A stretch of 64,000 nt of DNA. Source: Pedobacter chitinilyticus. Its GTDB lineage: Bacteria; Bacteroidota; Bacteroidia; Sphingobacteriales; Sphingobacteriaceae. Made by a program: the position numbers and the translations under genes. The notes under the pieces were generated by a model that saw only the letters and a program-made list of their open reading frames with translations, had not been told where the DNA came from and ran no database searches. The DNA is taken from the NCBI RefSeq assembly GCF_003313385.1, contig NZ_QMHN01000001.1, forward strand, positions 645,673 through 709,672, read 5' to 3'. Positions 34,902-43,045 of the stretch are shown piece after piece (the stretch's first letter is position 1; every line of letters starts with the position of its first letter).

Positions 34902-36287
34902 TTAAAATCTTACTCCAAAAGTTAAGAACACATTGTTTTTGTTGTTTTTTGCTTGTGCAACGGGTTCATTAAAATCTTGTAATAAATAAGGGCTGAAAGT
35001 TGAATTGGTTTCTACACGTTGGTAAGCAAGATCGATAGAGTAGTTTTTGTTTCTGTAGCCAATACCTCCAGAATAGAATTTGCTTTGGAATTGATTTTTA
35101 CTGTCGTCTTTATAAGCTGTTCCATTAATGCCGTATCCACCTCTTAAACTTACCAAATCAGTTACTTTAACTTCGGCACCTACACGATAGTTTACTGCAC
35201 TTTTATAAAGTGCTTTAACGTCGTTATTGGCATTGTTGATTTCGCCGATACCTACACCATCTACGCTAGAAAAACGCATGCTCGAATAATCGATGAAGTC
35301 TACATCAGCAGAAATTAAAGCCCTGCCACCAATGACATAACTTGCGCCAAGTGAGCCTTTGAATGGTGTGCGTAAATCGTAGCTAAAGTCATAAATTTCT
35401 TCGTCTAGGACTGCTTTATCAGAACTGCTACCTGCGCTACGGTCATCAATATTAAACCAAGTAGGGGTTTGTAAGTTCATTCCGATTCTAAATTCGCTTA
35501 CTGGTCTGAAAATCACACCAATTCTACCATTCACCCCTGAACCTTTAACTTCTTGGTTTTGATAGTAATCAACGGCATAGGTGGTTGAGTTTGCTAAATT
35601 GCCACTTTCATAAAGGTGCGAATCATTATTCATGTTAATGCTTACTAAACCTAAGTTAGCTCCAATGTAGATTTGATTGGAGATGTTGATGGCTCCAGCG
35701 ATACTAAATTCAGAAACCGAACCAGAACGCAATACGTTTACTTGTTGCGTATTGCCTAAAGTACCTGCATTTTCTTCATAAAACATGTTGTAAACCGAAC
35801 TGGTATTGTTGGTTCCAGAGAAATTAGATTCTAAACCATAATCGTTATTACGGTTGTAGCCTAAACCAATAGAAGCGCTGATGACACCAGTTTGAGTATC
35901 TTGCCCCTTTGATCTGTAAGTAGGCATGTGGAACACTACCCCAATTTGGTTCAAGTTAACTTGACTTTTATTGGTAGAAGTATTATTGTTCAAGTAATCC
36001 GCTTTGATGTTGGTGCCATTAAATTCAGGCGTAAGTACAAATTCTGAACGGGTAAACAAACCTAAACCAGCCGGGTTGCCTCCCAAAGAGCTGATGTCGC
36101 CACCTACGCCAATTTGTGCATTTCCCATGCCTTTAAAACGAGCTGAACTGCCATAATTGGTTTGTGAAAATCTTAAGCCATCACCTGCGTAAGTTGGGAA
36201 AGTAATAGGTTGTGGCGTAGTTGTTTGTGCGTGCACGTAGTTAGCGGTAGCTGCTGCTACCACTAACAGTGAAAATATCTTTTTCAT
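34902..36287 (-). CDS. OmpP1/FadL-family outer-membrane porin
   Basis: Outer-membrane beta-barrel for hydrophobic substrates, 461 residues. The signal peptide is about residues 1-20 (YVHAQ). The N-terminal plug shows GDGLRFSQTNYGSSARFKGMGN and ISSLGGNPAGLGLF, which are hallmarks of the FadL/OmpP1 group. The barrel ends in VFLTFGVRF with terminal Phe. The function in long-chain fatty acid or hydrocarbon uptake is by family. It follows the Gly/Tyr-rich lipoprotein gene by 32 bp on the same strand. Confidence 0.88.
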   Translation of the reverse strand: MKKIFSLLVVAAATANYVHAQTTTPQPITFPTYAGDGLRFSQTNYGSSARFKGMGNAQIGVGGDISSLGGNPAGLGLFTRSEFVLTPEFNGTNIKADYLNNNTSTNKSQVNLNQIGVVFHMPTYRSKGQDTQTGVISASIGLGYNRNNDYGLESNFSGTNNTSSVYNMFYEENAGTLGNTQQVNVLRSGSVSEFSIAGAINISNQIYIGANLGLVSINMNNDSHLYESGNLANSTTYAVDYYQNQEVKGSGVNGRIGVIFRPVSEFRIGMNLQTPTWFNIDDRSAGSSSDKAVLDEEIYDFSYDLRTPFKGSLGASYVIGGRALISADVDFIDYSSMRFSSVDGVGIGEINNANNDVKALYKSAVNYRVGAEVKVTDLVSLRGGYGINGTAYKDDSKNQFQSKFYSGGIGYRNKNYSIDLAYQRVETNSTFSPYLLQDFNEPVAQAKNNKNNVFLTFGVRF

Positions 36288-36319
36288 TTAAATTGCGATA
36301 AATAATTTAGAAATAAACC

Positions 36320-37231
36320 TTAGCCTCTGCCTCCACCACGTGTTGGACGGCCACCACCACTACTGCTGCTGCCACTGCTTCCGCTTCCGCTACTTGCAGG
36401 AGGAGGAGTTGGTCTTGAAGGTGGCGTATAACTTTCTCTTTGAGGAGGTGCAGAAGGTCTGCCGCTATCACTTGATCTACTAGGTCTGCCGTAATTACCA
36501 CCTGAGTTAGAAGTTCTATCAGGTCTAGATACGGTTCCGTTGTTAGCTGGGTTATAGCTTTGTGGTCTAGGTCTATTCATACCATCGCCTATATTTCCTC
36601 TATCACTACCTGCATATCTTCCAGAAGACGGTCTTACAGTGCTGCTTCCCATTCTAGATGGTCTCGGTCTGTAGTTTTCGTTTCTAACGATAGTAGAGCC
36701 TCCCCAGCCGCCACCCCAGTAGCCGCCTCCGCCCCAATAACCACCACCCCAGTAGCCTCCGCCCCAGCCACCAAACCAAGGGTTGTGGTAGGAGTAAGGA
36801 CCCCAAGTGTTCCAGTAATATGGACTACCGTAATATCCCCAATAAGTGTAAGGATTATTCCAACGGTTAAAGCCCCATCCGTAGTTAAAGCCTAATGAGA
36901 AATCGTAAGGGTTGTACCACGAATTGTAACCGTAAAAGTTGTAGTAATCATCAAAATAAATTCTGTTTGGGCTACCATAGTAAAAACGGTCAATCCTCGA
37001 CGCGTAATCCATGTCGTAACTTTGATCACTTGGTCGGTAATTAGGATCAGTTCGTGAAGTATCTATTTGAGCCGTTTGTACTGGCGGGGAGTATTTGTAA
37101 ACCCGAGCCTGCGCAGTCGTATTATACACATCATCGGCACTGTTGTTTTGTGCCATCTTTTGTGTAGAGCAAGACGCAACTAACAAGGCAGTTGCGGCAA
37201 GTGTACTGGTGAAAAAATGATTGACTCTCAT
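36320..37231 (-). CDS. Gly/Tyr/Trp-rich low-complexity lipoprotein
   Basis: A 303-residue exported protein with a lipobox (LLVASCST, Cys near residue 21). Residues ~80-175 are extremely rich in Tyr, Asn, Trp and Gly, including a tandem run of GGGYW units near 155-175. Residues ~185-303 are basic and Pro/Ser/Gly-rich, ending in RPTRGGGRG. There is no catalytic domain. Such proteins may be surface-associated or aggregation-prone, and similar vWA-less proteins recur in Sphingobacteriaceae. The gene precedes the FadL-like porin. The internal repeats make the DNA prone to slippage. Confidence 0.7.
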   Translation of the reverse strand: MRVNHFFTSTLAATALLVASCSTQKMAQNNSADDVYNTTAQARVYKYSPPVQTAQIDTSRTDPNYRPSDQSYDMDYASRIDRFYYGSPNRIYFDDYYNFYGYNSWYNPYDFSLGFNYGWGFNRWNNPYTYWGYYGSPYYWNTWGPYSYHNPWFGGWGGGYWGGGYWGGGGYWGGGWGGSTIVRNENYRPRPSRMGSSTVRPSSGRYAGSDRGNIGDGMNRPRPQSYNPANNGTVSRPDRTSNSGGNYGRPSRSSDSGRPSAPPQRESYTPPSRPTPPPASSGSGSSGSSSSGGGRPTRGGGRG

Positions 37232-37336
37232 TGTATTTAGTTTTATTTGTGTGCTAAATTAAATTGTGACTATAAATTTATAGCTTTGTAGCCATCAATA
37301 CAAGATATTTAACACAAAAAACGTTCCAAATAAGTT

Positions 37337-38809
37337 ATGAGCAAAGGTATTACGAGTAAAAGTGAAGATTATTCCCAGTGGTATAACGAAATTGTTATAA
37401 AAGCTGACTTGGCAGAACATTCGTCGGTAAAGGGCTGTATGGTAATTAAGCCGTACGGTTACTCTATTTGGGAGAAGATGCAAGCGGTTTTAGACCATAA
37501 ATTTAAAGAAACAGGTCACTCGAATGCTTACTTCCCCTTGTTCATTCCCAAATCTTATTTTTCTAAGGAAGCTGCCCACGTAGATGGCTTTGCTACAGAG
37601 TGTGCCGTTGTGACACATTACCGTTTAAAAAACGATGGTCAAGGTAATATCATTGTGGACGAAGAGGCTAAATTGGAAGAGGAGCTGATTGTTCGTCCAA
37701 CTTCGGAGACCATTATCTGGAATACCTATAAAGGTTGGATTCAATCTTACCGTGATTTGCCTTTATTGATTAACCAATGGGCTAATGTGGTGCGTTGGGA
37801 AATGAGAACCCGTTTGTTTTTACGTACTACCGAGTTTTTATGGCAAGAAGGACACACTGCACATGCTACTTCTGAGGAAGCTATTGAAGAGACCGAAAAA
37901 ATGTTGGATGTATATGCCGATTTTGCTGAAAATTGGATGGCTGTACCAGTAGTAAAGGGTAGAAAAACAGAGACCGAGCGTTTTGCGGGTGCTTTGGATA
38001 CTTATTGTATCGAGGCTTTAATGCAAGATGGTAAGGCTTTGCAGGCTGGAACTTCGCACTTCTTGGGTCAAAACTTTGCAAAGGCATTTGATGTTAAATT
38101 CACTAACAAAGAAGGTAAACAGGATTATGTTTGGGCCAGTTCATGGGGTGTTTCAACGCGTTTAATGGGGGCCTTAATTATGGCGCATAGCGATGATAGT
38201 GGTTTGGTACTGCCTCCGAAATTAGCTCCTATTCAAGTGGTAATTGTACCTATCCATAAGGGCGACGAGGAACTTCAAAAAATATCAACATTTGTAGACG
38301 AATTGCTTCCAAGGTTAAAAGGTTATGGAATTTCTGTAAAATATGATGACAGAGATAGTCAGCGCCCTGGATTTAAGTTTGCTGAATATGAATTGAAAGG
38401 TGTGCCTATTCGTTTGGCGATTGGTGCTAGGGATATGGAAAATGGTACTGTGGAGCTTGCTCGTAGGGATACCAAGGAAAAATTCACCGTACCGCAAGAG
38501 GGTTTGGCAGAGTATGTTTTCCAAATGTTGGCGCAAATCCAAGAGAACATCTTCAATAGAGCATTGAAATTTAGAGATGAGCATATCACTGAAGCCAATT
38601 CATACGAAGAGTTTAAAGCGCTGTTGGAAACCAAAACAGGTTTTATTGCGGCGCATTGGGACGGTACAGCTGAAACGGAGAAGCGTATTAAAGAAGAAAC
38701 TAAAGCTACTATCAGGTGTATTCCTTTAGATAATAAGTTGGAAGATGGGGTTTGTATCTTAACAGGCAAGCCATCTAAGCAACGCGTATTGTTTGCGAAA
38801 GCTTATTAG
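37337..38809 (+). CDS. proS: Prolyl-tRNA synthetase, archaeal/eukaryal type
   Basis: Charges tRNA-Pro. The 490-residue length, lack of the ~180-residue bacterial editing insertion, and presence of a C-terminal extension (ending [10 protein letters not shown]) identify the type 3 form common in Bacteroidota. Class II motif 2 ([21 protein letters not shown]) and motif 3 ([12 protein letters not shown]) are present, with an anticodon-binding domain at ~280-400. The gene is monocistronic, divergent from the lipoprotein gene. Confidence 0.97.
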   Translation: MSKGITSKSEDYSQWYNEIVIKADLAEHSSVKGCMVIKPYGYSIWEKMQAVLDHKFKETGHSNAYFPLFIPKSYFSKEAAHVDGFATECAVVTHYRLKNDGQGNIIVDEEAKLEEELIVRPTSETIIWNTYKGWIQSYRDLPLLINQWANVVRWEMRTRLFLRTTEFLWQEGHTAHATSEEAIEETEKMLDVYADFAENWMAVPVVKGRKTETERFAGALDTYCIEALMQDGKALQAGTSHFLGQNFAKAFDVKFTNKEGKQDYVWASSWGVSTRLMGALIMAHSDDSGLVLPPKLAPIQVVIVPIHKGDEELQKISTFVDELLPRLKGYGISVKYDDRDSQRPGFKFAEYELKGVPIRLAIGARDMENGTVELARRDTKEKFTVPQEGLAEYVFQMLAQIQENIFNRALKFRDEHITEANSYEEFKALLETKTGFIAAHWDGTAETEKRIKEETKATIRCIPLDNKLEDGVCILTGKPSKQRVLFAKAY

Positions 38810-38889
38810 GCTATAAGTGATAAGTTTTAAGTTTGGTTGTTTAGGTTTTCAAACATCTATACAACCAAACGCTAAAAAAAAAATCCGTC

Positions 38890-39585
38890 ATGGAAACGAC
38901 CAATTACCAACTGATCCTCGAGAAATTAGAAAGCAAGGCTTCTTTAAAGCAAGCCATTTACAGAAACACCGTTGATGTTTTTGCCATTGCCAAGAAGTCA
39001 CTTTCAAAATTAGCGTCTAGATTATATCAAGATTATACTGTAAAAGATCCTTCGGTAGAGGTGACTTATAAGGATGCTCATCAGTTTGAAGCGGAACTTA
39101 AGTTTTCTGGGGATATGTTGTTGTTGTCCATGCATAGTAACATCTTCAATTTTGAGGAGGGGCATCGCATTTATTCGACTAGCTATGTGAAAGCTAATCC
39201 GAGCTTGAGTTATTGCGGAGTTATTTACATCCATAACTTTTTGGCCGATTCGATTAAGTATAATCGGTTAGCTGATGAGGGTACTTTGATTGCCAGGATT
39301 CTGATCAATAAAGAGAAGCGTTTCATTGTGGAAGGTGAGGGGCAATTGGGGTTTTTATATGAGGCTTTTAGCGAAACTGAAATTAATGAAGAGGTGTTGA
39401 CGCATATCTTGGAGTTAGCGGTGCTAGATTGTATAGAAACTGATTTGCAATTACCACCTTATGCTACGGTTAAGGATATTACGCTGCACCAAAAGCAAAC
39501 AACTTTAGCGGCAAGTGGTTATCCAACAGGAAAGCGTTTGGGCTATATGTTTAAATCTGAAGTGCAACAAAATAATAGTTTATAA
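38890..39585 (+). CDS. Conserved hypothetical protein (Bacteroidota type)
   Basis: A 231-residue soluble protein with no signal peptide or membrane segment and no family that I recognise. It opens with a helical segment (ESKASLKQAIYRNTVDVFAIAKKSLSKLAS), followed by mixed beta strands (HQFEAELKFSGDMLLLSMHSN, RFIVEGEGQLGFLYEAF). It looks like a small alpha/beta housekeeping protein. Its last 11 codons are duplicated, as non-coding copies, in the gap after it. It starts 80 bp after proS. Confidence 0.7.
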   Translation: METTNYQLILEKLESKASLKQAIYRNTVDVFAIAKKSLSKLASRLYQDYTVKDPSVEVTYKDAHQFEAELKFSGDMLLLSMHSNIFNFEEGHRIYSTSYVKANPSLSYCGVIYIHNFLADSIKYNRLADEGTLIARILINKEKRFIVEGEGQLGFLYEAFSETEINEEVLTHILELAVLDCIETDLQLPPYATVKDITLHQKQTTLAASGYPTGKRLGYMFKSEVQQNNSL

Positions 39586-39797
39586 TAATTTAACCACATA
39601 GACACATAGCACAGCAATTTATAGGCTATTTGTCAGAGGTGCAACAGAATAATAGTTTTATCATTAAACTAACCACATAGGCATATAGGATAATGTTACT
39701 CTGCAGGAGGAGCAAACAATAGGTTGTTTAAATCTGAAGTGCAACAGAATAATAGTTTTATCATTAAATTGAACCACATAGACACATAGGTAGAACT
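39551..39797. repeat. Triplicated gene-end plus AACCACATAGACACATAG repeats
   Basis: Three partial copies of a unit of about 90 bp: the end of the hypothetical gene (TTAAATCTGAAGTGCAACA..AATAATAGTTT, from 39551), a 5'-shortened copy (39637-39690), and a longer copy (39727-39790). Each is followed by AACCACATAGRCAYATAG (39592, 39671, 39772). This is a local tandem expansion that has copied the last codons of the gene. Confidence 0.85.
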
Positions 39798-39834
39798 AAG
39801 TGATGTGTTATGTAGTTATAAAAAAAATATCGAA

Positions 39835-40974
39835 ATGAAATTTGCAACTAAAGCGATACATGCTGGTCAGCATCCTGATCCAACTACTGGTGCGGTAATG
39901 ACCCCGATTTATCAAACTTCAACTTATTGGCAGGCATCACCTGGGGAGCACAAGGGATACGAGTACTCCAGAGGTACTAACCCCACCCGTAAGGCGCTTG
40001 AAGATTGTTTGGCAGCATTGGAAAATTGTCAATTTGGTTTGGCTTTTAGTAGTGGAATGGGTGCTACGGATACTTTGTTAAGGTTGTTGAAACCTGGCGA
40101 TGAGGTGATTACTGGTGACGATTTGTACGGTGGTTCTTATCGTATTTTTACCAAGGTTTATCAAAACTACGGTATCAAGTTTCATTTCTTGGATTTATCG
40201 AATCCAGAAAATATTACGCCTTATATTAATGACAAAACTAAATTGGTTTGGATAGAAACGCCTACCAATCCAACGATGCGTATTATTGATATTGAAGGGG
40301 TGGCCAAAATTACTAAGGCTCATAACATCCTTTTAGCGGTTGATAATACTTTTGCTTCGCCTTATTTGCAAAACCCTATTGACTTGGGTGCTGATGTGGT
40401 GATGCATTCGGTAACGAAATATATTGGAGGCCACTCTGATGTGGTTATGGGTGCTTTATTGACCAACAATGAGCAGTTGTACAAAGATTTGTTCTTCATT
40501 TACAATGCTTGTGGCGCTACGCCAGGACCTCAAGATGCTTTCTTAGTGTTAAGAGGGATTAAAACTTTGCACTTGCGTATGAAAGCGCATTGTGAAAACG
40601 GAGAAAAGGTCGCTCATTTCTTGAAAAACCATCCTAAAATTGATAAAATTTACTGGCCAGGTTTTGAAGAACATCCTAATCACGACATTGCCAAAAAACA
40701 AATGCGTGGTTTTGGAGGTATGGTTTCGGTTACTTTAAAGGATGCTGATTTGCAAGAAACTTTCCGTATTGCTTCACGTTTTAAAGTGTTTTCGTTAGCG
40801 GAATCTTTGGGTGGTGTAGAAAGTTTAGTGAATCATCCAGTAAGTATGACGCATGGTTCCATTCCAAAAGAAGCGCGTGAAAAGGTAGGGGTAACCGATA
40901 ATTTATTGCGTTTCAGCATTGGTGTTGAAGATATTGATGATTTATTGGCGGATTTGGAACAGGCACTTGCTTAA
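39835..40974 (+). CDS. metB: Cystathionine gamma-synthase/lyase family PLP enzyme
   Basis: PLP-dependent transsulfuration enzyme of 379 residues. The ATG at 39835 (MKFATKAIHAGQ) is chosen over a longer frame with 10 unlikely residues. Motifs include YSRGTNPTRKALE, the PLP-Lys segment HSVTKYIGGHSDV near residue 198, and the C-terminal SLGGVESLVNHP. Sequence alone does not separate gamma-synthase from gamma-lyase; both roles fit methionine/cysteine interconversion. No other met genes are adjacent. Confidence 0.9.
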   Translation: MKFATKAIHAGQHPDPTTGAVMTPIYQTSTYWQASPGEHKGYEYSRGTNPTRKALEDCLAALENCQFGLAFSSGMGATDTLLRLLKPGDEVITGDDLYGGSYRIFTKVYQNYGIKFHFLDLSNPENITPYINDKTKLVWIETPTNPTMRIIDIEGVAKITKAHNILLAVDNTFASPYLQNPIDLGADVVMHSVTKYIGGHSDVVMGALLTNNEQLYKDLFFIYNACGATPGPQDAFLVLRGIKTLHLRMKAHCENGEKVAHFLKNHPKIDKIYWPGFEEHPNHDIAKKQMRGFGGMVSVTLKDADLQETFRIASRFKVFSLAESLGGVESLVNHPVSMTHGSIPKEAREKVGVTDNLLRFSIGVEDIDDLLADLEQALA

Positions 40975-41055
40975 GGTTTAATCGTTTAACGGTATAATTG
41001 GTTAATCGATGTCGGATCAGTTAACCAACTCAACAAATCTACAATTAACCAAAGT

Positions 41056-41916
41056 ATGCAAATTGCAGATATTAAAGATTTTCTTAATGCTAAAGTAGCG
41101 CAATACAATCGACCAAATTTCATTGAGAATGACCCGATTAGTGTTCCGCATCAATACACGTTAAAACAAGACATTGAAATTGCCGCTTTTTTCGCGGCAA
41201 TTTTAGCTTGGGGCCAACGAAAAACCATTATCAATAAATGCAACGAATTGTTGGCTCGAATGGATCATCAGCCTTATCAGTTCATGCTTCATCATTCTGA
41301 CGAGGATTTGAAAGGTTTGCTTGGTTTTAAGCATCGTACTTTTAACGATACCGATTTACTTTACTTTGTGGCGTTCTTTCAACAGCATTATCAGCAATCG
41401 AACTCTTTAGAAACCGCTTTTATTCCAAAGTCTTTAATTTATAGGACAGATTATTTGAGTGTTGAAGAAATCGATTCAGGGTACGAATTGACTTCTTCTA
41501 CCTGTTATACTTCCGATTTGGTCATTGCCGATTTTACCATAGAAAAAGCTTTAAACCATTTCCGTTCTTATTTTTTTAGTCTGCCAGATTTTCCGCGAAG
41601 AACGATTAAACATATTTCTTCGCCCTTGCAAAAATCAACTTGTAAGCGCTTGAATATGTTTCTTCGTTGGATGGTAAGAAAAGACGATTGTGGGGTTGAT
41701 TTTGGCATTTGGAACACCTTACGTTCCGCAGATTTGATATGTCCGTGTGATGTACATGTAGAACGTGTGGCTAGGCATTTAGGGTTAATTGAACGTAAGC
41801 AAACAGATTGGCTAACGGCGGTTGAGCTCACCCAAAAATTAAAAGCATTTGATGAACAAGATCCAGTAAAGTATGATTTTGCTTTGTTTGGATTAGGGGT
41901 TGAGGGACATTTATAA
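41056..41916 (+). CDS. TIGR02757 (DUF2400) family protein
   Basis: A 286-residue protein of the TIGR02757 family, found mainly in Bacteroidota and of unknown function. The pattern AFFAAILAWGQRKTIINKC, FKHRTFNDTDLLYF, FLRWMVRKDDCGVDFGIW and ADLICPCDVHVERVARHLGL is diagnostic. The helical architecture and the CPCDVHVxR segment recall HhH-GPD DNA glycosylase folds. Residues ~125-165 (PKSLIYRTDYLSVEEIDSG) look like an insertion relative to what I remember of the family. It is 82 bp after the metB-like gene. Confidence 0.85.
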   Translation: MQIADIKDFLNAKVAQYNRPNFIENDPISVPHQYTLKQDIEIAAFFAAILAWGQRKTIINKCNELLARMDHQPYQFMLHHSDEDLKGLLGFKHRTFNDTDLLYFVAFFQQHYQQSNSLETAFIPKSLIYRTDYLSVEEIDSGYELTSSTCYTSDLVIADFTIEKALNHFRSYFFSLPDFPRRTIKHISSPLQKSTCKRLNMFLRWMVRKDDCGVDFGIWNTLRSADLICPCDVHVERVARHLGLIERKQTDWLTAVELTQKLKAFDEQDPVKYDFALFGLGVEGHL

Positions 41917-41949
41917 TAAATTTACAACTGGTAAACTAATCCTTCAATT

Positions 41950-42966
41950 ATGGCTACACCGCTTTCTTCATGGCAAATGACCTACCCAGAAAAATTTATT
42001 GCTGCAGCAAGTAATATTCCGACGGTTGTACATGATGATAAAAGGCAGGTTTTAGTGGCCGATAGCTCCCAACTTAAAACTACTTTTCAGTATGAAAAAA
42101 TAGAGGAGGGATGTTATTTGTTTGTGGTAGACATGACCGCTCAGGAGGCTACCGAAATAGCGCTGTTTGGTGATAGGAGCATTGAATATTACTGCTTATC
42201 CTACCAGCTCATCAGAGGTGGGGTGAATAAAGTACCTGCAAAAGATAATGATCCGCTACAGGCAAAAACCATGTCACTACCGCGTATTTGCAGTTTTTAC
42301 AATAATGAGTTTGATTATAAAACTTTATTTGAGAAAGAGGCTGGCGTTAGGGCTTTTATATTTTGCTTTACCAAAGATTGGCTGTCCAAGGGCATTGATT
42401 TTTCGGGCGTAGATCCAGAAGCGACCTTTTTAAAGGTGATTGATAAGAAGATGGAGGGTTTGGCCTATTTCAGTGATAGTTTTTATAAAGATACTTTCGA
42501 TGAATTGGATCGATTGCTAACACAAGCACAGCGTTCGCCTGTTTATCCGTTGGTTGTTCGTAAGTTATCCCTTACGCTTATTGCCGATTTTTTTAGTATC
42601 GTAGCTGATCCAAATTCGGTACTGAATAGTCCTCCAATCAACCATGAATTTGATGGTATTGAAAAAATAAAGTTGCATATAAACCGAAATTTTAAAAATG
42701 GATTCCCAGGGCTGGCGGCTTTAGCCTATATCGGAAATATGAGTGTCGCATCGATGCGTAGGCATTTTACAAGACAAATGGGCCATTCTGCTTTTGATTA
42801 TTTTAGAGATGTGCAGATGCGTTATGCTTTTGAGCAATTGCAGAAAGGTATTCAAGTAAAACATATTGCCAATGAATTGAACTTTAAGAGCTCTGCTAAT
42901 TTTGGTAGGGCATTTAAAAAGGCTTATAAAATACTGCCAGGTGAGGTGAAGAGCCTGAAGAACTAA
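41950..42966 (+). CDS. AraC family transcriptional regulator
   Basis: Regulator of 338 residues. The C-terminal ~100 residues have the paired AraC helix-turn-helix (AALAYIGNMSVASMRRHFTRQMG and HIANELNFKSSANFGRAFKKAYKILPGE). The ~230-residue N-terminal part is an unassigned sensor domain. It is 34 bp after the TIGR02757 gene and 80 bp before a large secreted beta-helix protein gene; control of the latter is possible but not shown. Confidence 0.9.
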   Translation: MATPLSSWQMTYPEKFIAAASNIPTVVHDDKRQVLVADSSQLKTTFQYEKIEEGCYLFVVDMTAQEATEIALFGDRSIEYYCLSYQLIRGGVNKVPAKDNDPLQAKTMSLPRICSFYNNEFDYKTLFEKEAGVRAFIFCFTKDWLSKGIDFSGVDPEATFLKVIDKKMEGLAYFSDSFYKDTFDELDRLLTQAQRSPVYPLVVRKLSLTLIADFFSIVADPNSVLNSPPINHEFDGIEKIKLHINRNFKNGFPGLAALAYIGNMSVASMRRHFTRQMGHSAFDYFRDVQMRYAFEQLQKGIQVKHIANELNFKSSANFGRAFKKAYKILPGEVKSLKN

Positions 42967-43021
42967 GTGAATTTGCGCATATATGAGTGCTTTTTGAGCA
43001 TATTAACTATCATTAACCCGA

Positions 43022-43029
43022 TAGTTTTG
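43022..43029 (+). promoter_or_regulatory. Candidate -7 box of the beta-helix gene
   Basis: TAGTTTTG matches TAnnTTTG, 16 bp before the ATG at 43046. A TTTG at 42993-42996 lies 25 bp upstream. Confidence 0.4.
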
Positions 43030-43045
43030 CTGAAAAAACTTGTGT

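Noticed and set aside
36307-36501. Second minus-strand frame at the end of the Gly-rich lipoprotein gene
   Set aside because: A frame shadow of the low-complexity Ser/Gly/Pro codons (Val/Ala/Glu-rich product).
39551-39797. Tandem repeats as a CRISPR array
   Set aside because: Only three unequal copies, which include coding sequence and lack regular spacers; no cas genes are present.
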